Origin: Cinnamomum chago
Lineage: Eukaryota; Streptophyta; Magnoliopsida; Laurales; Lauraceae
Assembly (NCBI GenBank): GCA_038049695.1
Contig: CP142458.1
Span: 62,653,501-62,717,500, forward strand
Length of the DNA: 64,000 nucleotides
Direction: 5' to 3'
Shown here: positions 1 to 11,714 of the stretch, one piece after another
Layout of the letters: each line of letters begins with the position of its first letter
Numbering within the stretch: position 1 is the first letter of the stretch
Made by a program: the position numbers and the translations under genes
Notes under the pieces: generated by a model
Seen by the model: the letters and a program-made list of their open reading frames with translations, nothing else
Database searches by the model: none
What the model was told of the DNA's origin: nothing

Positions 1-31
1 ATCTTAATGAAGGGTTTGATTATTCATGCAG

Positions 32-3000
32 TGGTTTGACAACATCAAATTACACAGAACTCTCCCACATCTATGAGAAGTACAAATCTCAAGGTGAGTT
101 AAAACTCATGATCTATCGTGCTTTCTTCTTTATTTCTAGGCTGTCAACTGCTAAGGGTCAACCCGATTACCTAATAAACTTGGTAATGGTTCACAATTAA
201 GGATGAAAATAGCGGTAGCGGCAGGCGTAGCGGCCATCTGCCAAAATGCTATATTGTGGGAGCTACGTAGCGGCGTAGCGGTGCGATTTGAAAAAATCGT
301 CAAAAAAATCTGATAATTTTGTAGAAAATCTAGAATATTGGAAAATGAGAGAAATTTTTTTTAATTTTTTTTTGCAAAAGTAACTGAGGTAAGGGAGCGT
401 AGCGGTCCCCTCATTGCATGAGGTCCTGTAAATCTATGAAACCTTGAGAAGAACTCTTCATATCCATTATAATTTGGCGAGATCGTATGCTTTTTCGTGT
501 TCTTTTAAACATAAAAGGGTAGAAGAATTGCATAAAAATGTTATTTGGAGAGAAAAAGAAAAGAAATAAGTATTATTATATATTTTGAATTTTTTTGAAA
601 AGTAGGAAAATTTCACACCCCGTAACGGCTCCGTAGCGGATCGTAACGGCCACTATGGATGTGAACGGCGCGAAATGCCATTTAGCGTAGCGGTAAAGAT
701 ATTACGTAGCAGCCGCTATTTTGATCCATGTTCACAAGAAGGGCAATTTGCCCTCTATGGAAATAGTTGACATGGTACCTTCGGAATCCACATTCCATGA
801 ATGTGCTCGTGCCCAAGTGAACCTGAAAAGACAAGGGGATAAGGTTTCTGTACTTTCCATGTGCAAAGCATAGTCTGCCATTACTTTTGAAAGAAAAAGG
901 TGATGCTTGGTACGTTTTAAACTGCAGTCCATCTGCTGAAGTGCTGGATTTTTCTGGTATATCGATTAACAACTGATTTTTCTCCAACGGGCATCCACAT
1001 GAGTTTCTATGCATGAAAGTGCATCTTCAGTTATCTACCTTTAATGGCGAGTGGGGCCATTTCCATTAAAGGCCCCAGAGTCCAGACATGGGTGTGGATG
1101 TCCGCATCAGAATATGTCTATTATTTTCGAAAGGAAGCATCTTAGCCTCCTCATTCTGGCAAAGTGTCTCTTCTGGTTGCTCCTTGGGTGCATCCAGTTG
1201 AGTCCCTTAACCAAGATTTCATGGAAAATGTATCCTCTTCATATGATTTTAAAAGCAGCTTGTAGTTAAATTACGGAACAGGCAAAATATAATCTGCAGC
1301 CTCATTGTTGATATTGCCTCCTATTCAATTTTCTGGAAGAAAAGTAGCAAAATATAAACAGCACCAATTTAGATGGACCTACCCATGTCCAAAATCTCAA
1401 CCTGGCAGATCATCCCAACCCCTTTATCCATGGCCCTCAAGTTAATGGTATTAGAAGGCATCATATTTCTAGGAATTAAGCCCAACAATGAGTAACATTT
1501 GGATGGGTGTCAAAACTTGGGGATTGTGACATTTGGGGTCCGGGGTGGTTGTGGTTTGAGTGTTAGTGGGTGTGATGGGGTTGTCACAAGGGAGTCTGCA
1601 AAGATGGTTTCTAGCAAGACGTCTGCACTTGGGCAGCACTGATCTTGGTATGTAGTAAAAGAACTCGGGGATTTCAGAATGGCTTTTGAAACCTCACTTT
1701 GTATTGGCAGAAGTCTTAAGGTCTTCCAATGGTCAGGTCTTGTGACATCTTCAGTTTCTCTTTCTTTTTCCAGTTATCTTCTGCATATCTTATAACCCTT
1801 TAGGGCACATTTGTGTCACACAATTGGAAAAAAGCTCTGATTTCCCATGTGGCCAATTTTTTCACCATTGGTGCGTCACATTCCTGTTCAGAGAAGGCAC
1901 CTTTTTGAATTTCAATTTTCTACCATAGGGAGGACAGAGATTTGATGAGGGGAGATGGTGAGTTGGATTCCATGCCCGCACGGAAAAGAAAATCCATGGA
2001 GCAAAAGAATCTTCTCTCTATGTAAATAGAGATTAGAGCCCTTTTCTTTTTCAAGTTGACAAATTTAAGTGTACCATTCAATTTTTTTTTTTTTAACAAA
2101 TTAGGTGTGCAATTCTGAGTTGCAGGGTTTGAAATTTTGGCTTTTCCATGCAATCAATTTGGTGGGCAAGAGCCTGGACCGAATTCAGAAATAAAGCAGT
2201 TTGCATGTACAAGGTTTAAAGCGGAATTCCCCATTTTTGATAAGGTATACTGATTTCACTCTCTACTCTTTTCTTGCTTGCTCTCTTGTCAATGATTTGT
2301 TGATTGAGCACTAGCATGTGTTGCAGGTTGATGTTAATGGGCCGAATACGACTCCTGTTTATCAGTTCCTGAAATCAAGTGCGGGGGGATTTTTGGGTGA
2401 TGTGGTGAAATGGAACTTTGAGAAGTTCTTGGTGGACAAGAATGGTAAGGTTGTGGAGAGATACCCACCTACGACGTCTCCTTTCCAGATTGAGGTATGG
2501 TTCTCCCCTCTTCACCCATTTCAAGAAATGTAAGATTTTGTGATTAGTGTTGATGATTAGATCCTGCTGAGACTTGACTGTTCATCACAGACTGGAAGAA
2601 TGCTTGGGTGTCTGTTTAGCACAGGGTTTGGTAAAGGGGGAGTTAATGTAGCATGTGATGTGATGTTTTTTACTAAACCATGTGTGGGTGAAAAGAGTAT
2701 TGAGTGACGTAAACTTATGATGTGACACCACTTACCTTTTACTCGTCCACATGCCTCTTTCCATTTACCACAAAAAAGTGTGATAAAGTGTGCTACAGCC
2801 TACAGTAAACTTCATTGCAAAAGTGCTTTTTAATCTTCACTCCCTTTCTCACCTATACTGTACCTCATACTATCCTGACAAGGATTTTACCTCACCTCTC
2901 CTTTTACTTTAACATAATCTACCTATACATTTTCCAGGATTTGACTTCCACCTCACAGTTACTACACACATGTAAACAAAGAAGCCTGTGACCATTTGGA

Positions 3001-4065
3001 ACTTGGATATATTCCAAATTGAAAACCATCAAACTTTTTGATGGAATGGTTCTCTACTTTACTAAATGTGGCTAGTGAGAGATGGAAGCCATGTTGTGGG
3101 GGGTTGTTTTCTTGGATCAGGGCAGGTTAGTCAGAAGACTTAGAAGGGTACCATTACACTGCTGTCTTTCTTTGCTGTCTTTATGCATTTCCAAGAGAGA
3201 TGGATGCACCATGGCATTTCCAGAACATTTCATCTGGTTGGAATCTGGGAATATATACACTCATGTCTTCGTGAAAAAACTTTGGTCTGCTCTTGTACAC
3301 CCCCGAACTCTGTGGCAACTTTTAACCACAGAGTACCTGATAGTTGATGGGATCATATTTCGTATACTTAAAATCACCATAGAATAATTTATTTTCCATA
3401 AAATGGAATGGTCGAAAAAGTAATGGTTAATGGTTTAAGTTCAATGAGTAAATCAGGTTGTTAGGATCATTTATTCAGGGCTATCATTTGTTACGATCCA
3501 TCTGAAAAAAGGCCCACAATTTCATATTACATATGTAGATTGTCACTTGCCTTTGGGACATTATAGTGAATGGAAATATTTTGCAGTGTGCAAAAGCTAG
3601 CATCAAAGTTTGCGTATTTTCATCTTTCTCGTTCCTTCCAAAAATGAGCATGTTAACCTTTTTTCACAAGGCTTTTGATGCTTACCCAAGAAAAAAGAAT
3701 GATATTTGCTTAAAATGAACTACTGTAGAGGTGGCACATTCTTGTTGATGTGGTTTTTTTTTTATATTTATCATGTGTCTCCAAAGTTAATGAGCCTTTC
3801 TAAAAAATCTTATCCTAATTGATTACCAAGGAACTGATATATTTCAACCTATTATGTGAACCAGATTGACCATGAAGGCTCGTAAATAGCTGCAGGATCA
3901 CATGACTACTTCCACAATAACATCTGCATTTAAAACCTGGCCTTAAACTACAATGAATGAGTTAATGATGATTAAAAGTCTCTTTTTGTTAAAACCCCAC
4001 TTAGTGTAACTCTGTTATTTCTAATGCTGCAGAAGGACATCCAGAAGCTCCTTGCAGCCGCATGA
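32..4065 (+). CDS. GPX: Glutathione peroxidase (GPX6-like), 3' four exons; 5' part outside window
   Basis: Plant glutathione peroxidases reduce hydrogen peroxide and lipid hydroperoxides, usually with electrons from thioredoxin. Four exons are visible: 32-93, 2126-2244, 2327-2494 and 4033-4065, with GT-AG introns of 2032, 82 and 1538 bp. The first visible exon starts with the last base of the peroxidatic Cys codon and reads [20 protein letters not shown]. The next gives [17 protein letters not shown] and [13 protein letters not shown], which hold the Gln of the catalytic tetrad and the further Cys residues used in the plant disulfide cycle. The third contains [18 protein letters not shown] and [12 protein letters not shown], the Trp and Asn of the tetrad. 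The last exon ends KDIQKLLAA and stop. Residue choices such as [15 protein letters not shown] and VYQFLKSS resemble Arabidopsis GPX6 more than GPX2 or GPX8, but the diagnostic N-terminus (targeting peptide or not) lies outside the window. All reading frames join without a break, so the gene looks intact. Confidence 0.95.
197..729. mobile_element. Non-autonomous hAT element in GPX intron
   Basis: The 533-bp element is bounded by a perfect 8-bp target duplication GTTCACAA (189-196 and 730-737). Its ends are inverted and similar: GGATGAAAATAGCGG on the left, GGATCAAAATAGCGG read inward from the right. The left end resembles the Ac/hAT terminus (GGGATGAAA). Both subterminal zones carry repeated GTAGCGG/CCGCTACG words, the likely transposase-binding arrays. 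The middle is AT-rich and codes for nothing recognisable. Confidence 0.85.
738..2125. other. Rest of GPX intron, no gene
   Basis: This is intronic DNA. About 1370-1500 resembles a dispersed non-coding repeat seen again near 10620-10900 and 32220-32400 (shared wording around 'aaccc..tgatc..gggccc..agttaatg'). The open frames here are short and without recognisable domains. Confidence 0.4.
2640..2805 (+). repeat. Dispersed repeat shared with the 59.4-kb and 61.1-kb regions
   Basis: In GPX intron 3. The stretch around ACTTATGATGTGACACCACT followed by CTTTTACTCGTCCAC and AAAAGTGTGATAAA reappears in reverse complement at about 59360-59545 and 61040-61205. It is probably a MITE; its ends are not clear. 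Confidence 0.5.
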
Positions 4066-4330
4066 GCATTGGCATCACTACAAAAATGAATAAATGGCAG
4101 CTATGGAATGTAAATTATAGTGAGAAGAGCCAGGTCTTCGCAACCTGTTTAGGATTTCTGGCAAGAGATGTTCTGACTACAGTTTGCTGGAATTCCTGAA
4201 AACAGGTTTGGGTTTGTAACATTTTTTGTTTCTAGTCATTACTCATTACAGTATATTACTATTAAGAATTTTCTGTTGCTACTGTGTTTCTACCAAACTA
4301 TTGCTTTCATCCCTGATGGAAAATATTATG

Positions 4331-4369
<39 letters not shown>

Positions 4370-5735
4370 CAGTCTGCCTTGATCTTGGCTGAGCCAAATT
4401 CGAGCCCCCATTTTTTCGTTTTTTGTTTGTTTGGTTTTTTTTTTATTTTTTTGGCATTTCTTGTATTCTTTTCAGAGAATTCTAGTGGAAGAAAGAACTT
4501 TTGGGGAAAGGTGGCAATTCCTGACCCTAACCAAACCTAACCCCGTAATACAGGGTTCGTGCTGACCCTTTATTTTTATGGGGTTGGGTTCTGGTTAGAC
4601 CCAAATAATGAAGGATTTGTGTTTTGGTTGAGGCCATTCTTTCTGTTTAACCTTCCAACTGAACAAAGACCATGAGGAAAGAAATCCTGTTGTTTGGTTG
4701 CAAATCAAATAAAGTTAATCACTTGGACTGCTCCACTGACCTGAGCTTAGACGAAGGCCGACAAAAAAAAATAGTAATCAGTCTAAACCAGACTCAAGCA
4801 CGCCCGGTGGCAAGGTTAAACAAAGGATAGACTTATATCCTCTGAATGGCTAATGGAAACTCAATCCAATTAATTGCACCTATGACACAGCAGGCTTACC
4901 TGAACTGAACTCACTTGGGTAGCGAAGGGCTCCGATGGACCTTTTAATTTGGATTAAGGTCGGGTCAACCTGTTAAGCAATGGATTGGTGGATTGGCGTT
5001 GACATTTAAAACTCAATTGATAAACGGGTTGGGCTCGGGTTGAGTTCAAGTTGAATCCATTCATGTTATGCAGCCAGTATGAACAGACAGACTGATGCCA
5101 GCCTGCATTGGCTGGATTTTGACACTTTATTTAGGTTCATGGACTGGACTGGGCTTAATTTTCTGGCCTGATTGTTAAATGTCTGTCCTGGGCTTAATTT
5201 TGTAATTTGGGTCATAAAAAAAAAAATCTCAAACTATATACATAAAATTCTCATTAGAAATTTCTCCATACAAAGAGGCTCGAACTGTTGGGTCGTTTTA
5301 CTCCTCATAAGTTTGGGCCCCAAAAATCACTTTATTGGGCTTTATATCCTCAAAAGTGATGACCCATTAATTATAGATTCCACGTAAAAATTGGTGTCTT
5401 GCTTTCTCTCTTCTATTTTACTGCCTATGGATTGTGGCTGTGTTGTTCTTTATTCTCCATTGATTTGCATGTAGAAGGGAAAATGAATTGTGCTTTCCCA
5501 TCAAGATCCTTACACAAACAACCCCACACATGGTTGCTCGAATATTAGTGTCGCATGGTGTTATAAAAATGGATTCAAACGTTGTATGGGTCAAAGCCCA
5601 ACCCTAACATTCTTTCATCTGCCCATAGATTACTATTGCATTTATATTTCAGTTTGTTTTGACTCTTTTATAGTAAAAAAGAAAATCAGAATAAAATGTA
5701 AAATACAAATTTGTAAGTATTCATTTTTTTTTTTT
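4066..5735. other. GPX 3' region and intergenic DNA
   Basis: The first 150-200 bases are probably GPX 3' UTR. A (GA)n run follows at 4334-4367. From about 4510 to 5160 the DNA has repeated 'gggtc..gggtt..ctgaccc' words typical of decayed hAT ends in this window, but no clean termini or target duplication. I see no gene. Confidence 0.4.
4334..4367. repeat. (GA)n microsatellite
   Basis: Seventeen perfect GA units. Confidence 0.95.
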
Positions 5736-6953
5736 GAGGTTTTTACTGGAAAAAAAACACTTTATGTGGTTAGTACACCGAACATGGAACATTAGGCAAA
5801 CATGCACAATAGGGAATCCGTACAGAAAAAGTAACTATTTTCACCAATTATTTTTTTCTTTTTTTGTGGTAGCATTCGACTTTCATTTTTTGTGTTGAGA
5901 GTCGACTGCGACCTTCGCTATAATAAGTGAGGGTTGCATTCGACCCTAAGCAAGCATGACCTCTTCTTCTTCTTCCTTCTTCTTTGAGTGTTCGAGTTTT
6001 CGATTGAAGGAAGAGATGACGGGAAAATATAGATTTCACACCACTTTACATTTTCAGTTGAGGACGGAATTTCAGGGATTTTTGGCTGCACAATCCCACT
6101 GTCGTCATTGCATTTATTATAATCTCACATAAGCATGAAGATTTTGGTTGTGTTTTTGTGGAGGAAAACCTTGTCATGAATCTGCAAGTCTTGCAGGCAA
6201 GAAAAGGCATTCATTGATCTGACATTTATGGCACTTGCACATCTTCTCACTGCTACACAAATATGTAATAATGTACTCAGATGCACTCTAATAAAGTCCA
6301 GTCAGCTACACAAACTGGTAAGAGAAACCATCTGGGCTGCTTCAAAAGCAGAATGGCATTTTAGAGTTACGCTCACCTTTTCCACAAATTGGTCAAATGC
6401 AATTACTTTTAGGCTCCCAAATTTTACTGTGGCGTGCATATTAGAAGTAAATGAGACTGGTATGGGGGCATGGGTGTGACTGATGTTTGAGTCCCAAACG
6501 GTTCAGTGGAGGCGATCAAAGGTGCCTTGTGAAAGAAACTGGCAACATAGAAAGTGGTTAGTGCAATGGGTTTCACTCTGGCTAAAAATAAAGTTCCAAA
6601 GTTTGGGTCATTGGAATTTGGTTACCCTGCGAACACTGGCTAAAAATAAAGTTCCAAAGTTTGGGTCATTGGAATTTGGTTACCCTGCGAACACTAGAGG
6701 AAGGAGGAAGAAGGAAGGAGGAAGAAGATGAAGAGGTTATGCCTGCTTGGAGTCGAATGTGACCCTCACTTGTTATAGCGGCGACTCTCAACGTAGAAAA
6801 TGAAGGTCGAATGCGACCATAACAAAAAAAAAAAAAAAAAAGGGTGAAAAAACTTAGTGTTTTTTGTACGGATTCTTTGGTAGGTGCATATTTGCCTAGT
6901 GTTCCCTGTTCGGTGTACTGACCATATAAAGTATTTTTTCCGATAAAGACCTC
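5736..6953. mobile_element. MULE-like element with long terminal inverted repeats
   Basis: Inverted arms of roughly 240 bp (5736-5975 and 6715-6953) pair along their length. The ends read GAGGTTTTTACTGG and, inward from the right, GAGGTCTTTATCGG. Shared landmarks include GTACACCGAAC, GAATCCGTACA and the 'gtcgaatg..accctcact' stretch. The flanks, TTTTTTTTT and TTTTTTGTT, are compatible with the 9-bp duplication of Mutator-like elements, though poly-T makes this weak. No transposase is visible in the 740-bp interior, so the element is non-autonomous. Confidence 0.75.
6578..6695. repeat. 58-bp tandem duplication
   Basis: Two identical adjacent copies beginning CTGGCTAAAAATAAAG and ending TGCGAACACT, inside the MULE-like element. 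Their identity implies a recent duplication. Confidence 0.9.
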
Positions 6954-6999
6954 TTTTTTGTTTCAATTGCATTTATGTTGTCACACTTTTAAGAAAAAA

Positions 7000-7412
7000 A
7001 AAAGGAGAAGATATGTGGTCCATATGGACTTGCTTGTAATTGGCACCCAAAGTCTTAAAATTTAACTTCAGAGTGAATCGATGGAGTTGAGGGTTCTATT
7101 TGGCATGGTTAGATCATTCGGGTTAACCAGCTCAAACGGGATGTAAAAAGAATGAAACATAAAAATTTATAGAATACATAGGAATTGAATATATATATAT
7201 ATGGGCCCAAAAATTTAATGGTCAACGGTTCATTTGGATTGATACATAGTCAATCCAACGGTCCAATAAATTCGGATCTGACCGAAAGTTGGTGGACATG
7301 TGTAATTTAGGAAAGTCATGTGTTTGGTCCATTTGGATGGACCAAAGGTGGGCCCCACAAGTATGAGCTTACGAAATTTTTTCTTAAGCTTGAGCTTAGG
7401 AGAGTCTTGCTC

Positions 7413-7452
<40 letters not shown>

Positions 7453-8100
7453 TTCAAGGACAAATAAGCTAACTCCGGTGATGGGTGAATGGTAAACCAT
7501 AAAAGGTAGCAGCAGTACAGCTGGGACATTGGCTTTTTTAAGATTTGAAATACTAGGTTGATGGTTAGGTATTCATTTCTTATCTTCCAATGGTTTAATT
7601 TTCATCAAAGAGATGCTTATTTGCCACTTACTTGGGCAAAAGCCTGACTTGCCCAGGTGTACAGGGGAGGCAGGGGCTTCACGTGCCCGGGGTAATGGTT
7701 AGTTCTTGAAGCTGCCAGATATCCTCGTTAGCAAAAAGGGGGTTATTTAAATTATTTTTTTTATATTCGTCTTTATTTTTTATTTTTCTAACCACTTATA
7801 AACATACAATTTGTGGAATTCAATTACATGAAACAGCCTGGCCCTTGACCATTTTTATTGGGTTTGACGGGTATGACTCAACCCTGTTTTTAACTTCTAA
7901 CTAAAACAGTGAAAGGTACCGGCTTGGACCAGCTGGTGCAGCCTGATTTGTATTACGTTGGTTCGATCGATTTCATATTTTATTGGAGGCATGTTCACAA
8001 TGGCATACTAGACTGATACCGAGAACTTTGTATTTTTTTTTCAGAAAAATAGAAAGAAAATAAATCTGATATTTTCATGATCATCACAAGAATATTTACC
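7000..8100. other. Intergenic DNA with a (TA)n run
   Basis: A perfect (TA)n tract lies at 7416-7451. The rest is AT-rich with short 'gggccc' words. I see no gene. Confidence 0.5.
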
Positions 8101-8270
8101 TTATGTTCCTCTCCCTTTTCTAGTTCACGGTGCGGAAACACATTTTATCATATTTGCCATAAGATTCTTGTTAATGAAAATTAAAAAATAAAATAAAATC
8201 TTATGACAAAAATACTAGTAGTTGGAGCTTTTGGTGTTACTGATTATTAACATGGTATCAGAGCGTTGTT
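8100..8270 (+). mobile_element. LTR retrotransposon fossil: LTR end plus primer-binding site
   Basis: TGGTATCAGAGC at 8253-8264 is the classic primer-binding site complementary to initiator tRNA-Met. It is immediately preceded by a CA dinucleotide, as expected at the end of a 5' LTR. The LTR start and any internal coding region are not visible, so only an old, incomplete fragment remains. Confidence 0.5.
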
Positions 8271-8750
8271 AAGTCTGCTTGTTGGATTCAACTTTTATTG
8301 CTAGATCAAATGTTTATAGTGGGGGTTCTACTTTTAAGGGGCCAATCACCTAGGAGAATGTCAGAATTGATCTTGGGATTTTTTTATCTTTTGGATTCTT
8401 ATATTGCCCAAATCTCAACTTGATTTTGGTGATGATAAGCATTTAATGAAGATAGTTTCTTAATCATTTGGAATCTACACAAACCCTTCTTTTTTAACCA
8501 TCTATGTATAAAAAGGCAGCTAAAGTGGGCACTACTAGGTTGTTTGGTCAAGATTCAATCATTTCTCTTAAATAATTAATCATAGGAAAAAATTTAGAAA
8601 TTAAAAAAGGTTTTTTTTTTTTTTTCATTTTCCAAAAAGCTTTTATGGTGAGGACTTGATTGATAGAAATATGGTAAACTTCATACTTTTTTGAAATATA
8701 CTCTCCATTACTTTTTTGAAAATGAGCCAAAAGTTCTATACTATTTAAAG

Positions 8751-8935
8751 GGGGAAGTTTCAAGTGCATCTATCCCTCACCATAGGGTGAGGGACACTTA
8801 CCTTTTTGCACATGAAGACAAGAAAATGTACCTCACCCTATGTACTTGAAAAGTAACTTTTGTACTTGAAAATTTCCAATTATGGAAGTGTCCCTCACCC
8901 TATGGTGAGGGATAGATGCACTTGAAACTTACCCC
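8751..8935. mobile_element. MITE with 'CCCTCACC' termini, MULE-type
   Basis: A 185-bp element. Inverted arms of about 48 bp start GGGGAAGTTTCAAGTGCATC and GGGGTAAGTTTCAAGTGCAT; the inner 44 bp pair perfectly. Each arm itself contains a near palindrome, CCTCACCATAGGGTGAGG. Flanks TATTTAAAG (8742-8750) and TATTTTGAG (8936-8944) match 7 of 9, which suggests the 9-bp duplication of Mutator-like elements. Confidence 0.8.
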
Positions 8936-9212
8936 TATTTTGAGATTTCTCCCATTTCTTTTACCCTTGCTAGGACCCATGATAACACGCGCACACATGG
9001 GGAAGAGCATGCACATGTGGGAAGAAAGCTAACATTTGCGGGAAAGGAACTTGCAGGAGTGAGAAAGGGAAGGATCACAAGGGATCAAACTTGGGCAACT
9101 AGGTGAGATGTAGGGTAGCTAACTAAGTAAGCAACCCTCAGTGTAGATTAGATTAGTGCCTTGGAGTAGAATAGATTTGGATGGCTAATATGACTGAGAA
9201 AGAAGAAGAAGG

Positions 9213-9378
9213 GACTATCTTTAAACCTCGCTAGATAATTTTGTTTCATATGCTGCATAAGCCTTGTCCAAAGTCTAAATTAACATCTAAATTATTGACT
9301 ATCTTTAAACCTCACCAGATAATTTTGTTTCCTATGCCGCATAAGCCTTATCCAAAGTCTAAACTAACATCTTATGAA
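9213..9378. repeat. 84-bp tandem duplication
   Basis: The stretch from GACTATCTTTAAACCTC to AAACTAACATCT occurs twice, offset by 84 bp, with a few substitutions. Confidence 0.85.
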
Positions 9379-9589
9379 AAAAACCACCAAAATTAATTTT
9401 TCAATGTAGCTTCGTGTAATAGCTTCGGTTTAGTTTTCATTTTGAAGTTGGTCTCACCTAGGTGCTCATTTAATTGCATGGAATTGAGTTCTAAGTAATT
9501 CATGGTAAAACGGGGGCGGAACTAGGTGTGTCCCCCTCGGGAAAAAAAAGAGTTCAAAATTCATAAGAACTCCTTGCAAACTTTGAGAA

Positions 9590-9592
<3 letters not shown>

Positions 9593-9624
<32 letters not shown>
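9593..9624. repeat. (AT)n microsatellite
   Basis: A perfect AT dinucleotide run. Confidence 0.95.
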
Positions 9625-9626
<2 letters not shown>

Positions 9627-9639
9627 CATTTGCCCATTT

Positions 9640-10970
9640 CTCCAACATCCTTTTACAAAGAACACCGCCCTTGTGTGAGGATGGAAGATTATACAGTGAA
9701 GATATAGATGGGATTGACTTTCTTAGAATTTGATTTATTAGAATGATTGTTATAAGTAAATTATTTTACATGAAAAAGGAGAATAGTTTATAATCATTTG
9801 TAGATTTCTCACTTTTATTTTTCCAATTTTAATTGGAAACTCAATTCCATGCAAACAAATTAACCATTTAAGATACAAAAGGCTTGAATTCGGGTTGATT
9901 CCACAGTGGACTTGAATCTGGCCTCACTAAGTTTGTTTAGGCTGCAGAGTGTTGGGCTAGACCCATTGTCCAGAGTTGTCCAAGCCCTACCCTCAATATA
10001 TTTGGGCAGGGCAGGGCAGGGCAGACCAACGCCTTTAGAGGGCTCATCGCACCTAGGCTCTTACTCGGCCTTGTGGGCCAAGGCAAGGCTGAGGCCCAAA
10101 AGAAAGAAAATCAGTTTTTTTATTTTTATTTTTTTTTCATTGCCACAAGCACTAAACATAAATTTATACTAACCGTCCTTTATCTTAACGGAATATGCAA
10201 TTAAACAAGCAATATGGCTGTAGATAAAAATCTCATTTTACTACAATTTAATTTAGTAGGGTAATTTTAAGCAAACATTTACAATCCAAGAGAAGACAGT
10301 TTGATAGTATCGATGAATCTTATCTTTATGGAATGCATTGCATTGAATTTTTATGAATTGAATACTAAACAAACAAATTGATCCTATATAAAAATAAAAA
10401 AACTTTTCACATAATTCCCTCTGCAACATGCCACTCAAGAGATGGGCCATTTGGAGTTGAATGTAAATATGAGACTAAACATTAGACCCGGTAATTAAAG
10501 AGACGTGACTCTATGCTAATAGGAAACCCACATTAGAATCATGCTCAAGTAAACCCTCATATATGACAACACAAACGCACGTATAAAGGAGCACTAGAAA
10601 ACTCCCGAGGAATTTCGTTTGATACATAAAATGCCCCTCCAAGTTGGGCCCGCCATTTTGTATGACAATCATGGAATGCCGCTAGATGGAATCATTTAGA
10701 TGGGATCTACCTATGCAACAATTCTCAGCTCCAATAGATTATCCAAACCCCTTGATCCTTGGGCCCGAAGTTTAATGATTTTAGAGGCATCACTTTATTG
10801 TGATTTCAATCCAACGGTGAGTAGAAGTTAAATGAGTGTTAAATTCGGGCTTTATACCAATTCCCTGAGAATAGTATATGAAGTGATTGGATTGACTTAA
10901 AGTGGGCCCAAGTCCAAACATAGGGGAGCAAAAATGAGAGCTTTTAAAAATTCCTATTTTAAAAGTGCAT
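9640..10970. other. Intergenic DNA, no gene
   Basis: 9884-10110 holds GC-richer 'gggcaggg' and 'ggcccaa' words that look like a decayed hAT copy. 10620-10920 resembles the dispersed repeat noted in the GPX intron. No open frame has a recognisable domain. Confidence 0.35.
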
Positions 10971-11372
10971 CCATCCCTCACCATAGGGTGAGGGATGCTT
11001 CCATAAATGGAAGATTTCAATGCTTCCCTTTTGAGTTCGGATCACCTATCGTATTTGTTATACCTTCACCGTGAGTGGACCAATAATATTCCGCCACGTC
11101 ATCCAAAATTTTAAGTGATTTTGAAGTTAAAAAAATTTAAATAAGATGAAAGACAATTACCTAAATTTTTGGATGACGTGGCGGAGTAGTATTGGTCCAC
11201 TCACAGTGAAGGTATAACAAATGCGATAGGTGATTTGGACTCTTCCCTTTTTTGCACATGAATCCCCCTTTTGTACTTCACTCTATGTACTTGAAATCCC
11301 CCTTTTGTACATGAAAAGTTCCATTTATGGAAACATCCCTCAACCTATGGTGAGGGATGAATGTACTTGAAC
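10971..11372. mobile_element. Second 'CCCTCACC' MITE, split by another MITE
   Basis: The arms AGTGCATCCATCCCTCACC (left) and the complement ending GGTGAGGGATGAATGTACTT (right) match the element at 8751-8935. Its interior is interrupted by the 210-bp element at 11033-11242. Without that insertion it would be about 190 bp, the same size as the first copy. Confidence 0.8.
11033..11242. mobile_element. MULE-type MITE inserted in the CCCTCACC MITE
   Basis: A 210-bp element with inverted arms of about 85 bp. The ends read GAGTTCGGATCACCTATCG and GAGTCCAAATCACCTATCG, and both arms carry TCCGCCACGTCATCC. A perfect 9-bp target duplication TTCCCTTTT lies at 11024-11032 and 11243-11251. The 9-bp length and the G-starting termini fit Mutator-like elements. 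Confidence 0.9.
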
Positions 11373-11403
<31 letters not shown>

Positions 11404-11425
11404 AAAGAAGAAGAAGAAGAAGAAA
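11361..11425. repeat. (AT)n and (AAG)n simple repeats
   Basis: An AT run is followed directly by an AAG/GAA run. Confidence 0.9.
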
Positions 11426-11714
11426 GAAGGATAAAGAACATAAAAATCATGCATGGCTTATTTTCATGAAAATCATTAATCATATGAAAAAAAAATTCAA
11501 TATAAGAAAAGAATCATACTCAAATAAACCTATGCATATATGCTCATAAATATATGGGCGAGGCTGAACCAAATTTTTTTTTTTTTTTTTTCCAAACCAG
11601 TCCTCAGGCTTTTTAAGAAAAATAAAACCATTATTTTGTAGGCCTTTTGAATTCAAACTACAATGGGAAGTTACAAATGCAACAAAATTCTTGAACATTG
11701 GCTATATTTTTAAA

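Noticed and set aside
7230-7529. Open frame with a (YI)n stretch
   Set aside because: It is a translation of the (TA)n microsatellite.
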